This document shows, one piece after another, positions 45,554 to 53,140 of a DNA stretch of 64,000 nt. Origin of the DNA: AWTP1-13 sp963832445 (GTDB taxonomy: Bacteria > Pseudomonadota > Alphaproteobacteria > Rhizobiales > Hyphomicrobiaceae); assembly GCA_963832445.1 (NCBI GenBank), contig CAWHUM010000025.1, positions 1 through 64,000 on the forward strand. Reading direction: 5' to 3'. Under the pieces are notes generated by a model that was not told the origin of the DNA, ran no database searches, and was given only the letters and a program-made list of their open reading frames with translations. The stretch's first letter is position 1. Every line of letters starts with the position of its first letter. A program made the translations under genes and the position numbers.

Positions 45554-46231
45554 ATGGAGGCGACCTTGCACGGGATGGTCGATCAGTTCTCCGAGGCCAG
45601 CTTTCGCGCGCGCGCCGAGCGCGGGCTGCATCATGCGCCGTCGGAGGCGATCTTCGACCCGCGCACGGGCCAGGCGTTCGGGCCCAGCGACTTCGACCTC
45701 AACCCGGAGCTCAAGGGCGATCTTGCGGTGATGGCGCCACCAAGGCCGGCCGCTGTGCTGGTGCCGATCGTGCTCAGGGAAGAGCTGACGGTATTGCTCA
45801 CCCAGCGCCCCGACGACATGCCGAGCCACCCGGGCCAGATCTCGTTTCCCGGCGGCAAGGTCGAGGAAAGCGACGCGAGCGCGCTGGCGTGCGCATTGCG
45901 CGAGGCGCACGAGGAGATCGGGCTGCCGGCGGAGTTCATCGAGCCGCTGGGGTACCTCGACAGCTACCGCACCGGCAGCGGGTTTCAGATCACCCCGGTG
46001 GTCGCTCTCGTGCGGCCTGACTTTCCCGAATCGCTCGACACACGCGAGGTGACCGAGGTGTTCGAGGTGCCGCTCTCGTTCCTGATGGACGAGGCCAATC
46101 ACCAGCGGGCGTCCCGACCCTGGCGCGGCCGCGAGCGCTATTTCTATGCGATGCCCTACCAGGGGCGCTACATCTGGGGCGCAACCGCGGGCATGCTGAA
46201 GAACATGCAGCAGAGGCTGTTTACCCGATGA
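45554..46231 (+). CDS. NUDIX hydrolase, CoA pyrophosphatase NudL type
   Basis: A 225-residue NUDIX protein. AAVLVPIVLREELTVLLTQR precedes the NUDIX box GGKVEESDASALACALREAH followed by EEIGL; the PSHPGQISFPGGK segment is specific to the CoA pyrophosphatase group. ATG 45554 is used, ATG 45575 is possible. The stop overlaps the DUF6111 start (ATGA, 46228-46231), the order DUF1285-NudL-DUF6111-CCA being typical of this class. Confidence 0.9.
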   Translation: MEATLHGMVDQFSEASFRARAERGLHHAPSEAIFDPRTGQAFGPSDFDLNPELKGDLAVMAPPRPAAVLVPIVLREELTVLLTQRPDDMPSHPGQISFPGGKVEESDASALACALREAHEEIGLPAEFIEPLGYLDSYRTGSGFQITPVVALVRPDFPESLDTREVTEVFEVPLSFLMDEANHQRASRPWRGRERYFYAMPYQGRYIWGATAGMLKNMQQRLFTR

Positions 46232-46494
46232 TCCGCATCGTCATCGAGAACATCCTGTTGTTCCTGCTGCCCGCTGCCATGTACGCGGCCTATGTGCTGT
46301 TGACGCGGCGCAGCACCTCGGCCGGGACAGTGATGAACGAGGCGCCGCTGGTGTGGCTGTTCGTCGCCGGGGCAGTGCTGGTGGTCGCCACGCTGATCTA
46401 CTACGGCAGCATCAGCGAGGGTGGCCGGCCCGACCAGACCTACACGCCGCCGCGCATGAAAGACGGCCAAATCGAGCCGGGCGTGCTGAAGTAG
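46228..46494 (+). CDS. DUF6111 family small membrane protein
   Basis: An 88-residue protein with two membrane helices (IVIENILLFLLPAAMYAAYV; APLVWLFVAGAVLVVATLIY) and a C-terminal TYTPPRMKDGQIEPG motif typical of this small alphaproteobacterial family. It is coupled to NudL by ATGA and lies 11 bases before the CCA-transferase start. Function unknown. Confidence 0.8.
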   Translation: MIRIVIENILLFLLPAAMYAAYVLLTRRSTSAGTVMNEAPLVWLFVAGAVLVVATLIYYGSISEGGRPDQTYTPPRMKDGQIEPGVLK

Positions 46495-46505
46495 CGGGAT
46501 CGCAA

Positions 46506-47768
46506 GTGGACGCCACCCGCCCTTCCAAGCTGAGCGGCGCAAGCTGGCTCGAAAGCAGCGAAACCCAGGCGGTGTTCGCGGCGCTCGCCGCACGCGGCTT
46601 TGCGGCGCGCGTGGTGGGCGGCGCGGTGCGCAACGCGCTCGTCGGCAAGGCCGTCAGCGAGGTCGACATCGCCACAACGGCCAAGCCCGAGGAGGCGATC
46701 GGCGCGGCGGAGGCCGCCGGACTCAAAGCGGTGCCCACGGGAATCGCGCACGGGACCATCACGGTGATCTCGGGCGGGCGGCCCTACGAGGTCACCACGC
46801 TGCGCAAGGATGTGGAGACCTTCGGCCGCCACGCGACGGTCGCCTTCACCGACGACTGGGAGGCCGATGCGCGCCGGCGCGACTTCACCATCAACGCTTT
46901 CTACTGCAGCGCCGACGGCGAGCTGTTCGATCCGCTCGACGGCTATGCCGATCTGGCGGCGCGCCGCGTGCGTTTCATCGGTGCGCCGGTAGAACGCATC
47001 CGCGAGGACTACCTGCGCATCCTGCGCTTCCTGCGCTTCACGGCGGAGTACGGCGATGGTGCGCCCGACGCGGAAAGCCTGGCGGCGTGCGTGCGCGAGC
47101 GCGCCGGCCTCGCCCAGCTCTCGCCCGAGCGCGTGCGCCAGGAGATGCTGCGGCTGCTGTCGCACAGCCGCGCTCCGGAGCTGATCGAGGTGATGCGCTC
47201 CTACGGCCTGCTGCTGATGGTGCTGCCTGCGGTGCCGCGGCTGGCCATACTGGCGCGGCTTGCCGCCGTGGAGGCGGCGCTCGGGCGCAAGGGCGATGCC
47301 CTGTTGCGTCTGGCAGCGCTGGCGGTCGAGATACCGGGGGATGCGGAGCGCCTGCGCTCGCGCTGGCGGCTGTCCAATGACGAGACGGCAAAGCTGCTGC
47401 TTGTGACGGGGCGCGGCAGGGACGCCGCTCCGCACACGCCAGAACCCAGGGCTAGGCAGTATCTCTACTTGGACGGAGAGCATGCCTATCGCGATCGGAT
47501 GCTGATCGCCTGGGCGCGCTCGGGCGCGCCTGCAAACGATCCGGACTGGCGCCACCGCTTCACCCTGCCCGAGCGTTGGCGGGCACCGAAGTTTCCGATC
47601 GGCGGCGCCGACGTGATGGCGCTCGGCGTGCCGGCGGGGCCGACGGTTGGTATGATCCTCAGTGCGCTGGAGGGCTGGTGGATGGGCAACGACTTCACAG
47701 CGAACGAGGCGCAGCTGCGAGCGAAACTCAGCGAGCTGGCCTCGGCCATGAGGGGTAGCGAGCCATGA
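46506..47768 (+). CDS. CCA tRNA nucleotidyltransferase (poly(A) polymerase-like)
   Basis: Adds or repairs the tRNA 3' CCA end. The 420-residue class II nucleotidyltransferase shows the head motif RVVGGAVRNALVGKAVSEVD (the D-x-D follows in EVDIATT), the RRDFTINAFY motif and GRHATVAFTDDW. GTG 46506 is the start, in a weak ribosome-site context. The C-terminal region includes a conserved KFPIGGADVMALGVPAGPT segment. Its stop overlaps the next gene by 4 bases. Confidence 0.9.
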   Translation: MDATRPSKLSGASWLESSETQAVFAALAARGFAARVVGGAVRNALVGKAVSEVDIATTAKPEEAIGAAEAAGLKAVPTGIAHGTITVISGGRPYEVTTLRKDVETFGRHATVAFTDDWEADARRRDFTINAFYCSADGELFDPLDGYADLAARRVRFIGAPVERIREDYLRILRFLRFTAEYGDGAPDAESLAACVRERAGLAQLSPERVRQEMLRLLSHSRAPELIEVMRSYGLLLMVLPAVPRLAILARLAAVEAALGRKGDALLRLAALAVEIPGDAERLRSRWRLSNDETAKLLLVTGRGRDAAPHTPEPRARQYLYLDGEHAYRDRMLIAWARSGAPANDPDWRHRFTLPERWRAPKFPIGGADVMALGVPAGPTVGMILSALEGWWMGNDFTANEAQLRAKLSELASAMRGSEP

Positions 47769-47995
47769 ACCAGGAAAGCGGCGGCCAACCGACCGCCGAG
47801 CAGCAGGTCAAGCAGACATTTGCGGCGCTGGCCGTAGGTTCGCTGCTTGCGGCAGTGGCGGTCTACTTGCTGCGCGAGACCCTCGGCATCCCCGACGAAA
47901 CGGCGCGGCTCGTCTCGCTGGCGTTCGCTCTGCTCGCCGTCGTCGACGGCCTCGTGATCTATTTCTGGGACCGGATTTTCAAGCGCTCCGGCTAA
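47765..47995 (+). CDS. Small two-helix membrane protein
   Basis: A 76-residue protein with two membrane helices (TFAALAVGSLLAAVAVYLLR; ARLVSLAFALLAVVDGLVIY) and a basic C-terminus. The ATG overlaps the CCA-transferase stop, so it is coupled to it. A strong hairpin follows. No family was recognised. Confidence 0.6.
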   Translation: MNQESGGQPTAEQQVKQTFAALAVGSLLAAVAVYLLRETLGIPDETARLVSLAFALLAVVDGLVIYFWDRIFKRSG

Positions 47996-48006
47996 AGCAA
48001 GTCGCA

Positions 48007-48038
48007 TCCTGACGGAAGCCCAAGGGCTTCCATCAGGA
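48007..48038. terminator. Long hairpin between convergent genes
   Basis: GGAAGCCC (48014-48021) pairs with GGGCTTCC (48024-48031) around AA, extended by TCCTGA (48007-48012) pairing with TCAGGA (48033-48038). It lies 12 bases from both the plus-strand stop at 47995 and the minus-strand stop at 48050, so it could serve both directions. No T-run is visible on either strand. Confidence 0.5.
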
Positions 48039-48049
48039 ACAATCTCGGC

Positions 48050-48307
48050 CTAGAGGTGGCCCCGCCCGCGCCACACGACCCGGGTGATTTCGCTGCGATC
48101 GATGCCGATATCCTTGAGCATACGATCGTCCAGACCATGGAGGTAGCGCTCGGCCTGGCGGAGGCGCCGCCGCTCAGCGCTGTGGCTGACGAAACTCCGC
48201 ACGCCCGCAAAGATCCAGCGCAAGGCCAGCCAGCGGGTGCTGCCGGGTATTGGCCCCAAGTACGGCGCCAGATCATCGACAGGCTTTGGAGAGAGCGTTC
48301 TGAGCAC
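48050..48307 (-). CDS. DUF1127 domain-containing small protein
   Basis: An 85-residue protein. Its C-terminus AERYLHGLDDRMLKDIGIDR followed by SEITRVVWRGRG is a clear DUF1127 (YjiS-like) domain. GTG 48307 has an AAGGAA site 6 bases upstream. Small DUF1127 proteins in Rhizobiales affect sRNA function and carbon and phosphate metabolism. It follows the 98-residue gene by 77 bases, divergent from the MocR regulator. Confidence 0.8.
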   Translation of the reverse strand: MLRTLSPKPVDDLAPYLGPIPGSTRWLALRWIFAGVRSFVSHSAERRRLRQAERYLHGLDDRMLKDIGIDRSEITRVVWRGRGHL

Positions 48308-48384
48308 GTGCTTTCCTTTCAAGGCACAGCGAGCGCGCCGGAGTTGAGTTAGATCGACAGACCAAGGAGGCTCGGCGGTGCCTC

Positions 48385-48681
48385 TCAGGCCCCTTCGTGC
48401 ATTCCTGTCGCTTGGTTGAGCCGTCGCGTGCGTCGCGCCAGCACTTCGGCCACAGACCGACCGGCTCGGATCGCCGCGATCTCCGCGGCGGAGAAGCCAA
48501 AGTCCACGGGCCGCACGTCGCTCAAGCCCTCCAGGTAAAGGGCGATGCGGTGATGCACACTCAGGCGCCTTGCTTGCGTGAGGCGTGCAACCACGCGCCG
48601 CAGCCAGTCGCGCGAGAGGCTGCTTGCCTTGCTTGCGCCGATCTCGGGCCATGCCGGGTACTGCTCTGATTTGGTGCTCAT
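48385..48681 (-). CDS. Small protein with DUF1127-like motif
   Basis: A 98-residue basic protein from ATG 48681 (MSTKSEQYPAWPEIGASKAS). IALYLEGLSDVRPVDFGFSA followed by AEIAAIRAG can be aligned with the DUF1127 motif of the downstream gene (YLxGLxD, then DxGxxxxEI), so it is probably a divergent paralog. It is separated from the divergent MocR gene by a 98-base region with the repeat operator. Function unknown. Confidence 0.6.
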   Translation of the reverse strand: MSTKSEQYPAWPEIGASKASSLSRDWLRRVVARLTQARRLSVHHRIALYLEGLSDVRPVDFGFSAAEIAAIRAGRSVAEVLARRTRRLNQATGMHEGA

Positions 48682-48735
48682 GGTTGATCTCTTCGTTCAG
48701 ATCGATTGCATTTCGTGATATGGTTCGCTACATTT

Positions 48736-48769
48736 CTCGGTGCAATCAAAACATTGCCCTCGGTGCAAT
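48736..48769. promoter_or_regulatory. Direct-repeat operator, probable MocR binding site
   Basis: The 11-mer CTCGGTGCAAT occurs at 48736-48746 and again, exactly, at 48759-48769, a 23-base period or about two helical turns. The inverted half-site ATTGC lies between the copies (48753-48757), and GATTGCATTT lies further upstream near 48704. The site ends 10 bases before the MocR ATG and faces the divergent small-protein operon. MocR/GabR-type regulators commonly bind spaced direct repeats in their own promoters. Confidence 0.6.
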
Positions 48770-48778
48770 AAATTCACG

Positions 48779-50117
48779 ATGACCGAATACACGACGCTCG
48801 TAGATGAGGTGGCGGCGGCCATCACGGATGGGCGGTTGAAGCCGGGCGATCGCCTGCCGCCACAGCGCACGTTCGCCTACGACAAGGGCATTGCCGCCTC
48901 CACCGCGGGGCGCGTCTATGCCGAGCTCTTGCGCCGCGGCCTCGTGGTCGGCGAGGTGGGCAGGGGCACCTTCGTGGCCGGCCAGCCTGCATCACCGGCG
49001 CCGATCCGCGGCGAGCCGCGCGACGGACCCATCGATCTCGAGTTCAACTTCCCAACCTTGCCCAATCAATCAGGGTTGATCGCCAAGTCGCTGGCCGGGC
49101 TGCTGCGCGCCGACGCCTTGGGTGCCGCCATGGGACCCGTGACTCAAGGCCGGCTCGAAGCGGCCCGCCGCATTGCCGCAGATTTCATGACGACGAAACG
49201 CTGGCGGCCGCGAGTTCGACGGGTTCGTGTTCACCGGCAGCGGCCGCCAGTCGATCGCGGCGGCCGTCTCATCGCTGGTCCCGGTCGGCGGGCGGCTGGG
49301 CGTCGAGGCCATCACCTATCCCCTGGTCAAGAGCTTGGCGGCCAAGCTCGGCGTGACCGTCGTCCCGATCGCCATGGATGAACAGGGGGTCAGACCCGAC
49401 GCAATTGCCAAGGCACATCGCGCGGGCGCCCTGTCGGCCCTCTATCTGCAGCCGGTGTTGCAGAACCCGATCGGGCATTCGATGTCTGAGGCCCGTCGCG
49501 AGGAGATCGTCAATCTGGCGGCCAGGCTCGGCTTGTTCCTGATCGAGGATCTCGTCTACGGCTTCCTGAGCGACGACCCGCCTCTGGCTGCAATTGCCGA
49601 TGAGCGCTGCATCGTGGTCGACAGCCTTTCGAAGCGCGTCGCGCCTGGCGCGGCGGTCGGCTTCCTGCATGTTCCGCAGCGGCTGTCGGAGAAGGTTGCA
49701 GGCAGCGTGCGCGCCGGCGCGTGGGCAGTGTCGCCACTGGCCCTCGATGTCGGCACGCGCCTGATGGCCGACGGCACGGCGGCCGAGATCTCGCGCCTCA
49801 AGCGCAGCGATGCCAAGCGAAGGCAAGCGATCGTAGCCGAATGTCTCGCCGGGTTCGCGATCGATGCCGATCCACGCTCCTATCACGCGTGGCTGCATTT
49901 GCCCAATGGCTGGCGCTCGGAGGCCTTCGCCGCCGCTGCCGCCCGCCGCGGGATCTCGCTCACTCCGTCGAGCGCCTTCACCGTCGTGCACGGACACGCG
50001 CCAAATGCCGTTCGCCTGGCGCTGGGTTTGCCCACGCTCGAGGAATTGCGCGCTGCCATGAAAACGCTCGCCAGGCTGCTCGCCTCGCACCCCGACGAGG
50101 TCGACCTGACGGAATGA
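48779..50117 (+). pseudogene. MocR/GntR-type regulator with aminotransferase domain, frameshifted
   Basis: The first part (ATG 48779, MTEYTTLVDEVAAAITDGRL, KPGDRLPPQRTFAYDKGIAA) is a GntR-type winged helix. After about residue 143 the frame slips near 49213 in TGGCGGCCGCGAGTTC; the second frame carries the fold type I aminotransferase domain (FVFTGSGRQSIAAAVSSL, QPVLQNPIGHSMSEARREE, and the PLP lysine in SLSKRVAPGAAVG) to 50117. One extra C would restore about 445 residues. If the frameshift is real, only the DNA-binding part is made from this start. Regulators of this type respond to amino acids or PLP metabolites. Confidence 0.8.
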
Positions 50118-50175
50118 CGCCGAAATACGCTGCGGGACATCTTATGCCGGTCGGCCTCGCTTTCCGCCGCCGCGG

Positions 50176-50829
50176 CTATTTTTCCTTCGGAACGAATTTG
50201 AAATAGGGCTCGGCCTCCTTCAGCACGCGCGCGAAAGAAGGCCGCTGCTGCAAGCGCGCCAGGTAGGCGGCGACGTTCGGGTGCGTAGCCGTAAAGGGCA
50301 CCGGCATGTTGCCGTAGAACAGAGCCGGGCAGGCCGCGCAGTCGGCAAGCGTGAACGCCTCGCCCGCGGCCCAGGTCCTGGTGCCCATGTCTTTTTCGAG
50401 AATACCGAGGGCGGTCAGCAGCGTGGCCTTGGCCTCCTCGACGCCGTGCGGGTCGTTCCTGCCGGCCGGCCGCAACCTGTCGGTCATGATCTTCTGCATC
50501 GGCAGATGCACGTAGAGATCGTAGAGACGGTCGGTGAAGCGGACGTTGCGCGCCGCGTCGGGCTCGGCCGGAATGAACTGCGTGCGGCCCGGATAGTGCT
50601 GCTGCAGGTACTCGATGATGGTGGTCAACTCGGGGACCATGCTGCCCGTGGCGTCGTCCTCCAGCACAGGAAACTTGCGGATCGGCCATAGCGCCTTGAA
50701 TGCCGCCGCAGCTTCCGGGTCGCCCAAATCGACGATGTGCGGCTTGAAGGGCGTGCCGTTCTCGTACAGCGCAATCAGGGCCTTCCAGCAGAACGATGCC
50801 AGGGGGTGGAAGTGGAGCGTCAGGGACAT
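50176..50829 (-). CDS. Glutathione S-transferase family protein
   Basis: A 217-residue GST. The N-terminal thioredoxin-like domain (MSLTLHFHPLASFCWKALIA, PIRKFPVLEDD with the cis-Pro, then SMVPELTTIIEYL) is followed by the helical domain (AAGEAFTLADCAACPALFYG). The catalytic-position residue is Ser or Cys in SFCW. ATG 50829 has an AGAGGGAG site. It is the last gene of the ArsR-led run. Confidence 0.85.
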   Translation of the reverse strand: MSLTLHFHPLASFCWKALIALYENGTPFKPHIVDLGDPEAAAAFKALWPIRKFPVLEDDATGSMVPELTTIIEYLQQHYPGRTQFIPAEPDAARNVRFTDRLYDLYVHLPMQKIMTDRLRPAGRNDPHGVEEAKATLLTALGILEKDMGTRTWAAGEAFTLADCAACPALFYGNMPVPFTATHPNVAAYLARLQQRPSFARVLKEAEPYFKFVPKEK

Positions 50830-50864
50830 GGGCACTCCCTCTCGATCAGTTAGCCGGCCCTGGC

Positions 50865-51431
50865 CTAGCTCGCCGGCTCGTAGGTGATGAAGATTTTGCC
50901 GTTTCTGAACTGGCGCGACTGCGTTGGCTTCAGGCGAAGGGGTCTGGGCAGCCCCTGGAACATTGTACGTCCCGCGCCGAGCACGATCGGACAGACCACG
51001 ACCTGATAGGAGTCGATGAGGCCCGCTGCCGCCAGTGGCGCGACAATCGTGCCGCTCCCCAGCAGCGCCAAGCCGGGGCCTTGCTGCTGCTTGATCTTGC
51101 GTATGGCGGCAACCGGGTCCTCCTTGAGCAAGCGCGTGTTCTGCCAATCGGATTTGTCGAGGGTCCGCGAGAACACGATCTTCTCCTTGCGGTTCATACC
51201 ATCGGCGACCTCGGGCATGGCCTGCTTCGCCTGGTCTGTCGGCCAGAAGCTCTTCATCATGTCGTAGGTGACGCGGCCAAACACCAATGCGCCGTCGCCT
51301 TTGGCATTGCCGGCGGTGAAGGCGGCGAACTCGGGGTCGTCGCTGCCTTCGTGCGCCCAGCTCATGTCACCGTTCGCACCGGTGAAATATCCATCGAGCG
51401 TGATGCTGTTGAAGACGATCAGTTTTCGCAT
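50865..51431 (-). CDS. Dihydrofolate reductase-fold protein (RibD C-terminal type) 1
   Basis: A 188-residue DHFR-superfamily protein: MRKLIVFNSITLDGYFTGAN, the NADPH-site LVFGRVTYDMMKSFWP, and LLGSGTIVAPLAAAGLIDSY with VVVCPIVLGAGRTMF. This is the YyaP/RibD-like group, not the folate enzyme FolA. It is 35 bases upstream of the GST gene. The substrate is unknown. Confidence 0.85.
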   Translation of the reverse strand: MRKLIVFNSITLDGYFTGANGDMSWAHEGSDDPEFAAFTAGNAKGDGALVFGRVTYDMMKSFWPTDQAKQAMPEVADGMNRKEKIVFSRTLDKSDWQNTRLLKEDPVAAIRKIKQQQGPGLALLGSGTIVAPLAAAGLIDSYQVVVCPIVLGAGRTMFQGLPRPLRLKPTQSRQFRNGKIFITYEPAS

Positions 51432-51483
51432 TGGTGGCCTTCCCTATCGAGACTTCGCCCGTGCCAACCGTGTTCGCATAGCG

Positions 51484-52131
51484 CTAGCCGCGCCGGGCAA
51501 GCACGACATGCATGGCCTTCTCGCTGGGAACGCGCTCGACCACCTGAAAGCCGAGCTTGGGCAAGTCGATGCCGGCGAAGAGGTGCTCGCCGCAGCCGAG
51601 CAGGACCGGCGAGACGGCGAGGTGCATCTCGTCGATCAGCCGCGCCTGCAGATATTGCCGGATGGTGGCGGCGCCGCCGCCGACGCGGACGTCCTTGCCG
51701 TTGGCGGCCGCAGTGGCGCGCTCGAGCGCGGCTTGGATGCCGTCTGTAACGAAGTGGAAGGTGGTGCCGCCCTCCATAGTGATGGATGCCCGCGAGTGGT
51801 TGGTGAGGACGAACACCGGACAATGGTAGGGCGGATTGGCGCCCCACCATCCTTTCCAGGTGTCGTCGAGCCAAGGCCCGCGTACCGGCCCGAACATATT
51901 GCGGCCGAGGATCCAGGCGCCGACATTGGCAAAGCCGCGTGTGGCGAAATCGTCGTCGATGCCGGTGGTGCCGCCCTCCTTGCCGAGCATCTGCTGGAAG
52001 GTGCGCGTCGGGAACACCCACTCGTGCAGCGCCATGCCGCCGACGCCCAAGGGGTTGGCGAGGTCCTGGCCGGGGCCGGCGCCGTAGCCGTCGAGCGAGA
52101 CGCCGAAGGCGTTGACACGAAGCTTGGACAC
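51484..52131 (-). CDS. Dihydrofolate reductase-fold protein (RibD C-terminal type) 2
   Basis: A 215-residue paralog of the preceding reductase: KLRVNAFGVSLDGYGAGPGQ, AWILGRNMFGPVRGPW and VGGGAATIRQYLQARLIDEM, VSPVLLGCGEHLFAG. It belongs to the longer subgroup that carries an extra loop after the first strand. It is 52 bases upstream of its paralog, in the same run. Confidence 0.85.
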   Translation of the reverse strand: MSKLRVNAFGVSLDGYGAGPGQDLANPLGVGGMALHEWVFPTRTFQQMLGKEGGTTGIDDDFATRGFANVGAWILGRNMFGPVRGPWLDDTWKGWWGANPPYHCPVFVLTNHSRASITMEGGTTFHFVTDGIQAALERATAAANGKDVRVGGGAATIRQYLQARLIDEMHLAVSPVLLGCGEHLFAGIDLPKLGFQVVERVPSEKAMHVVLARRG

Positions 52132-52175
52132 GGGGCGTTCCCTCCTTGTGCGAAACGCAGGCAGCGGCGAACGCG

Positions 52176-52646
52176 CTATCCCTTAGCGGCCTGCTGCAGC
52201 TTGGCAATGTCGAGCTTCTGCATCTTGAGCATAGCCTGCATGGCGCGGTTGGCCTTGGCCTTGTCGGGGTCGCTCAGCAGCTTGGGCAGCGCCGTCGGCA
52301 CGATCTGCCAGGAGAGGCCGTACTTGTCCTTGAGCCAGCCGCATTGCGAGTACTTGCCGCCCTCGCCCAGCTTCTCCCAGTAGTAGTCGACCTCCTCCTG
52401 CGACTCACAGGGGATCTGGAACGACACGGCCTCGGTGAACTTGTACTGCGGCCCGCCGTTGAGCGCCACGAACTCGAGGCCATCGATCTCGAAAGAGGCG
52501 GTGAGCACAGAGCCGGGCTTGCCGGGCCCCGCCTCGCCGTAGCGCGAGACACTGCCCATCTTGGCACCCTTGAAGATGGACGTGTAGTGCTTGGCGGCTT
52601 CCTCGGCCTGACCGTCGAACCACAGGAACGGTATCAGCTTCTTCAT
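52176..52646 (-). CDS. VOC-family PhnB/3-demethylubiquinone methyltransferase-like protein
   Basis: A 156-residue VOC-fold protein of the group named after 3-demethylubiquinone-9 3-methyltransferase: MKKLIPFLWFDGQAEEAAKH, YTSIFKGAKMGSVSRYG, EFVALNGGPQYKFTEAVSFQ, GWLKDKYGLSWQIVP. ATG 52646 has GAAGGA 8 bases upstream; the longer ORF is not supported. True methyltransferase activity is not established for this group. Confidence 0.87.
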   Translation of the reverse strand: MKKLIPFLWFDGQAEEAAKHYTSIFKGAKMGSVSRYGEAGPGKPGSVLTASFEIDGLEFVALNGGPQYKFTEAVSFQIPCESQEEVDYYWEKLGEGGKYSQCGWLKDKYGLSWQIVPTALPKLLSDPDKAKANRAMQAMLKMQKLDIAKLQQAAKG

Positions 52647-52751
52647 TTCCTTAGTCCTTCTGCTTTGGGCTGGGGGATTGGTCGGGACGTAGCGGGTCGG
52701 CCGCGGACGCAACCTGGCGCCAGCGTTCGTGTTTCGGCTGTCGCTTTAGCT

Positions 52752-53111
52752 TCAGGCTTCGACCAGCAGCTTGAAGCCGCCGTAGATCATGCGCTTGCCG
52801 TCGAACGGCATCGCCTTGGGGTCCATCATCTTGGCGAGCCGCGGGTCCTTCATGACCTTGGCGATGACCTGATCGCGATGCGCGCGCGACTTGTAGACGA
52901 TGTAGGAGAAGATCACCGTCTCGGTGCTCTTGAGCTTGACGCTGCGCGGGAACGACGTGAGCTTGCCGACCTTCACGTCATCGGCAACGCACTCCTTGTA
53001 GTCGAGCGCGCCGTGATCGCGCCAAACCTTGCCGGCCTTCTCGGCTATCACTCGGTAGGCCTTCAGGTTCTTCTTCGGCACCGGGACGATGAACCCATCG
53101 ACGTATGACAT
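52752..53111 (-). CDS. DUF1428 domain-containing protein
   Basis: A 119-residue protein: MSYVDGFIVPVPKKNLKAYR, KVWRDHGALDYKECVADDVK and KAMPFDGKRMIYGGFKLLVE are diagnostic of DUF1428 (dimeric ferredoxin-like fold). ATG 53111 has AGGAG 8 bases upstream. Function unknown; it commonly travels with VOC, SRPBCC and DHFR-like genes, as it does here. Confidence 0.88.
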   Translation of the reverse strand: MSYVDGFIVPVPKKNLKAYRVIAEKAGKVWRDHGALDYKECVADDVKVGKLTSFPRSVKLKSTETVIFSYIVYKSRAHRDQVIAKVMKDPRLAKMMDPKAMPFDGKRMIYGGFKLLVEA

Positions 53112-53140
53112 GTGAGCGCTCCTCTTTGCGTTGCCCGGCT

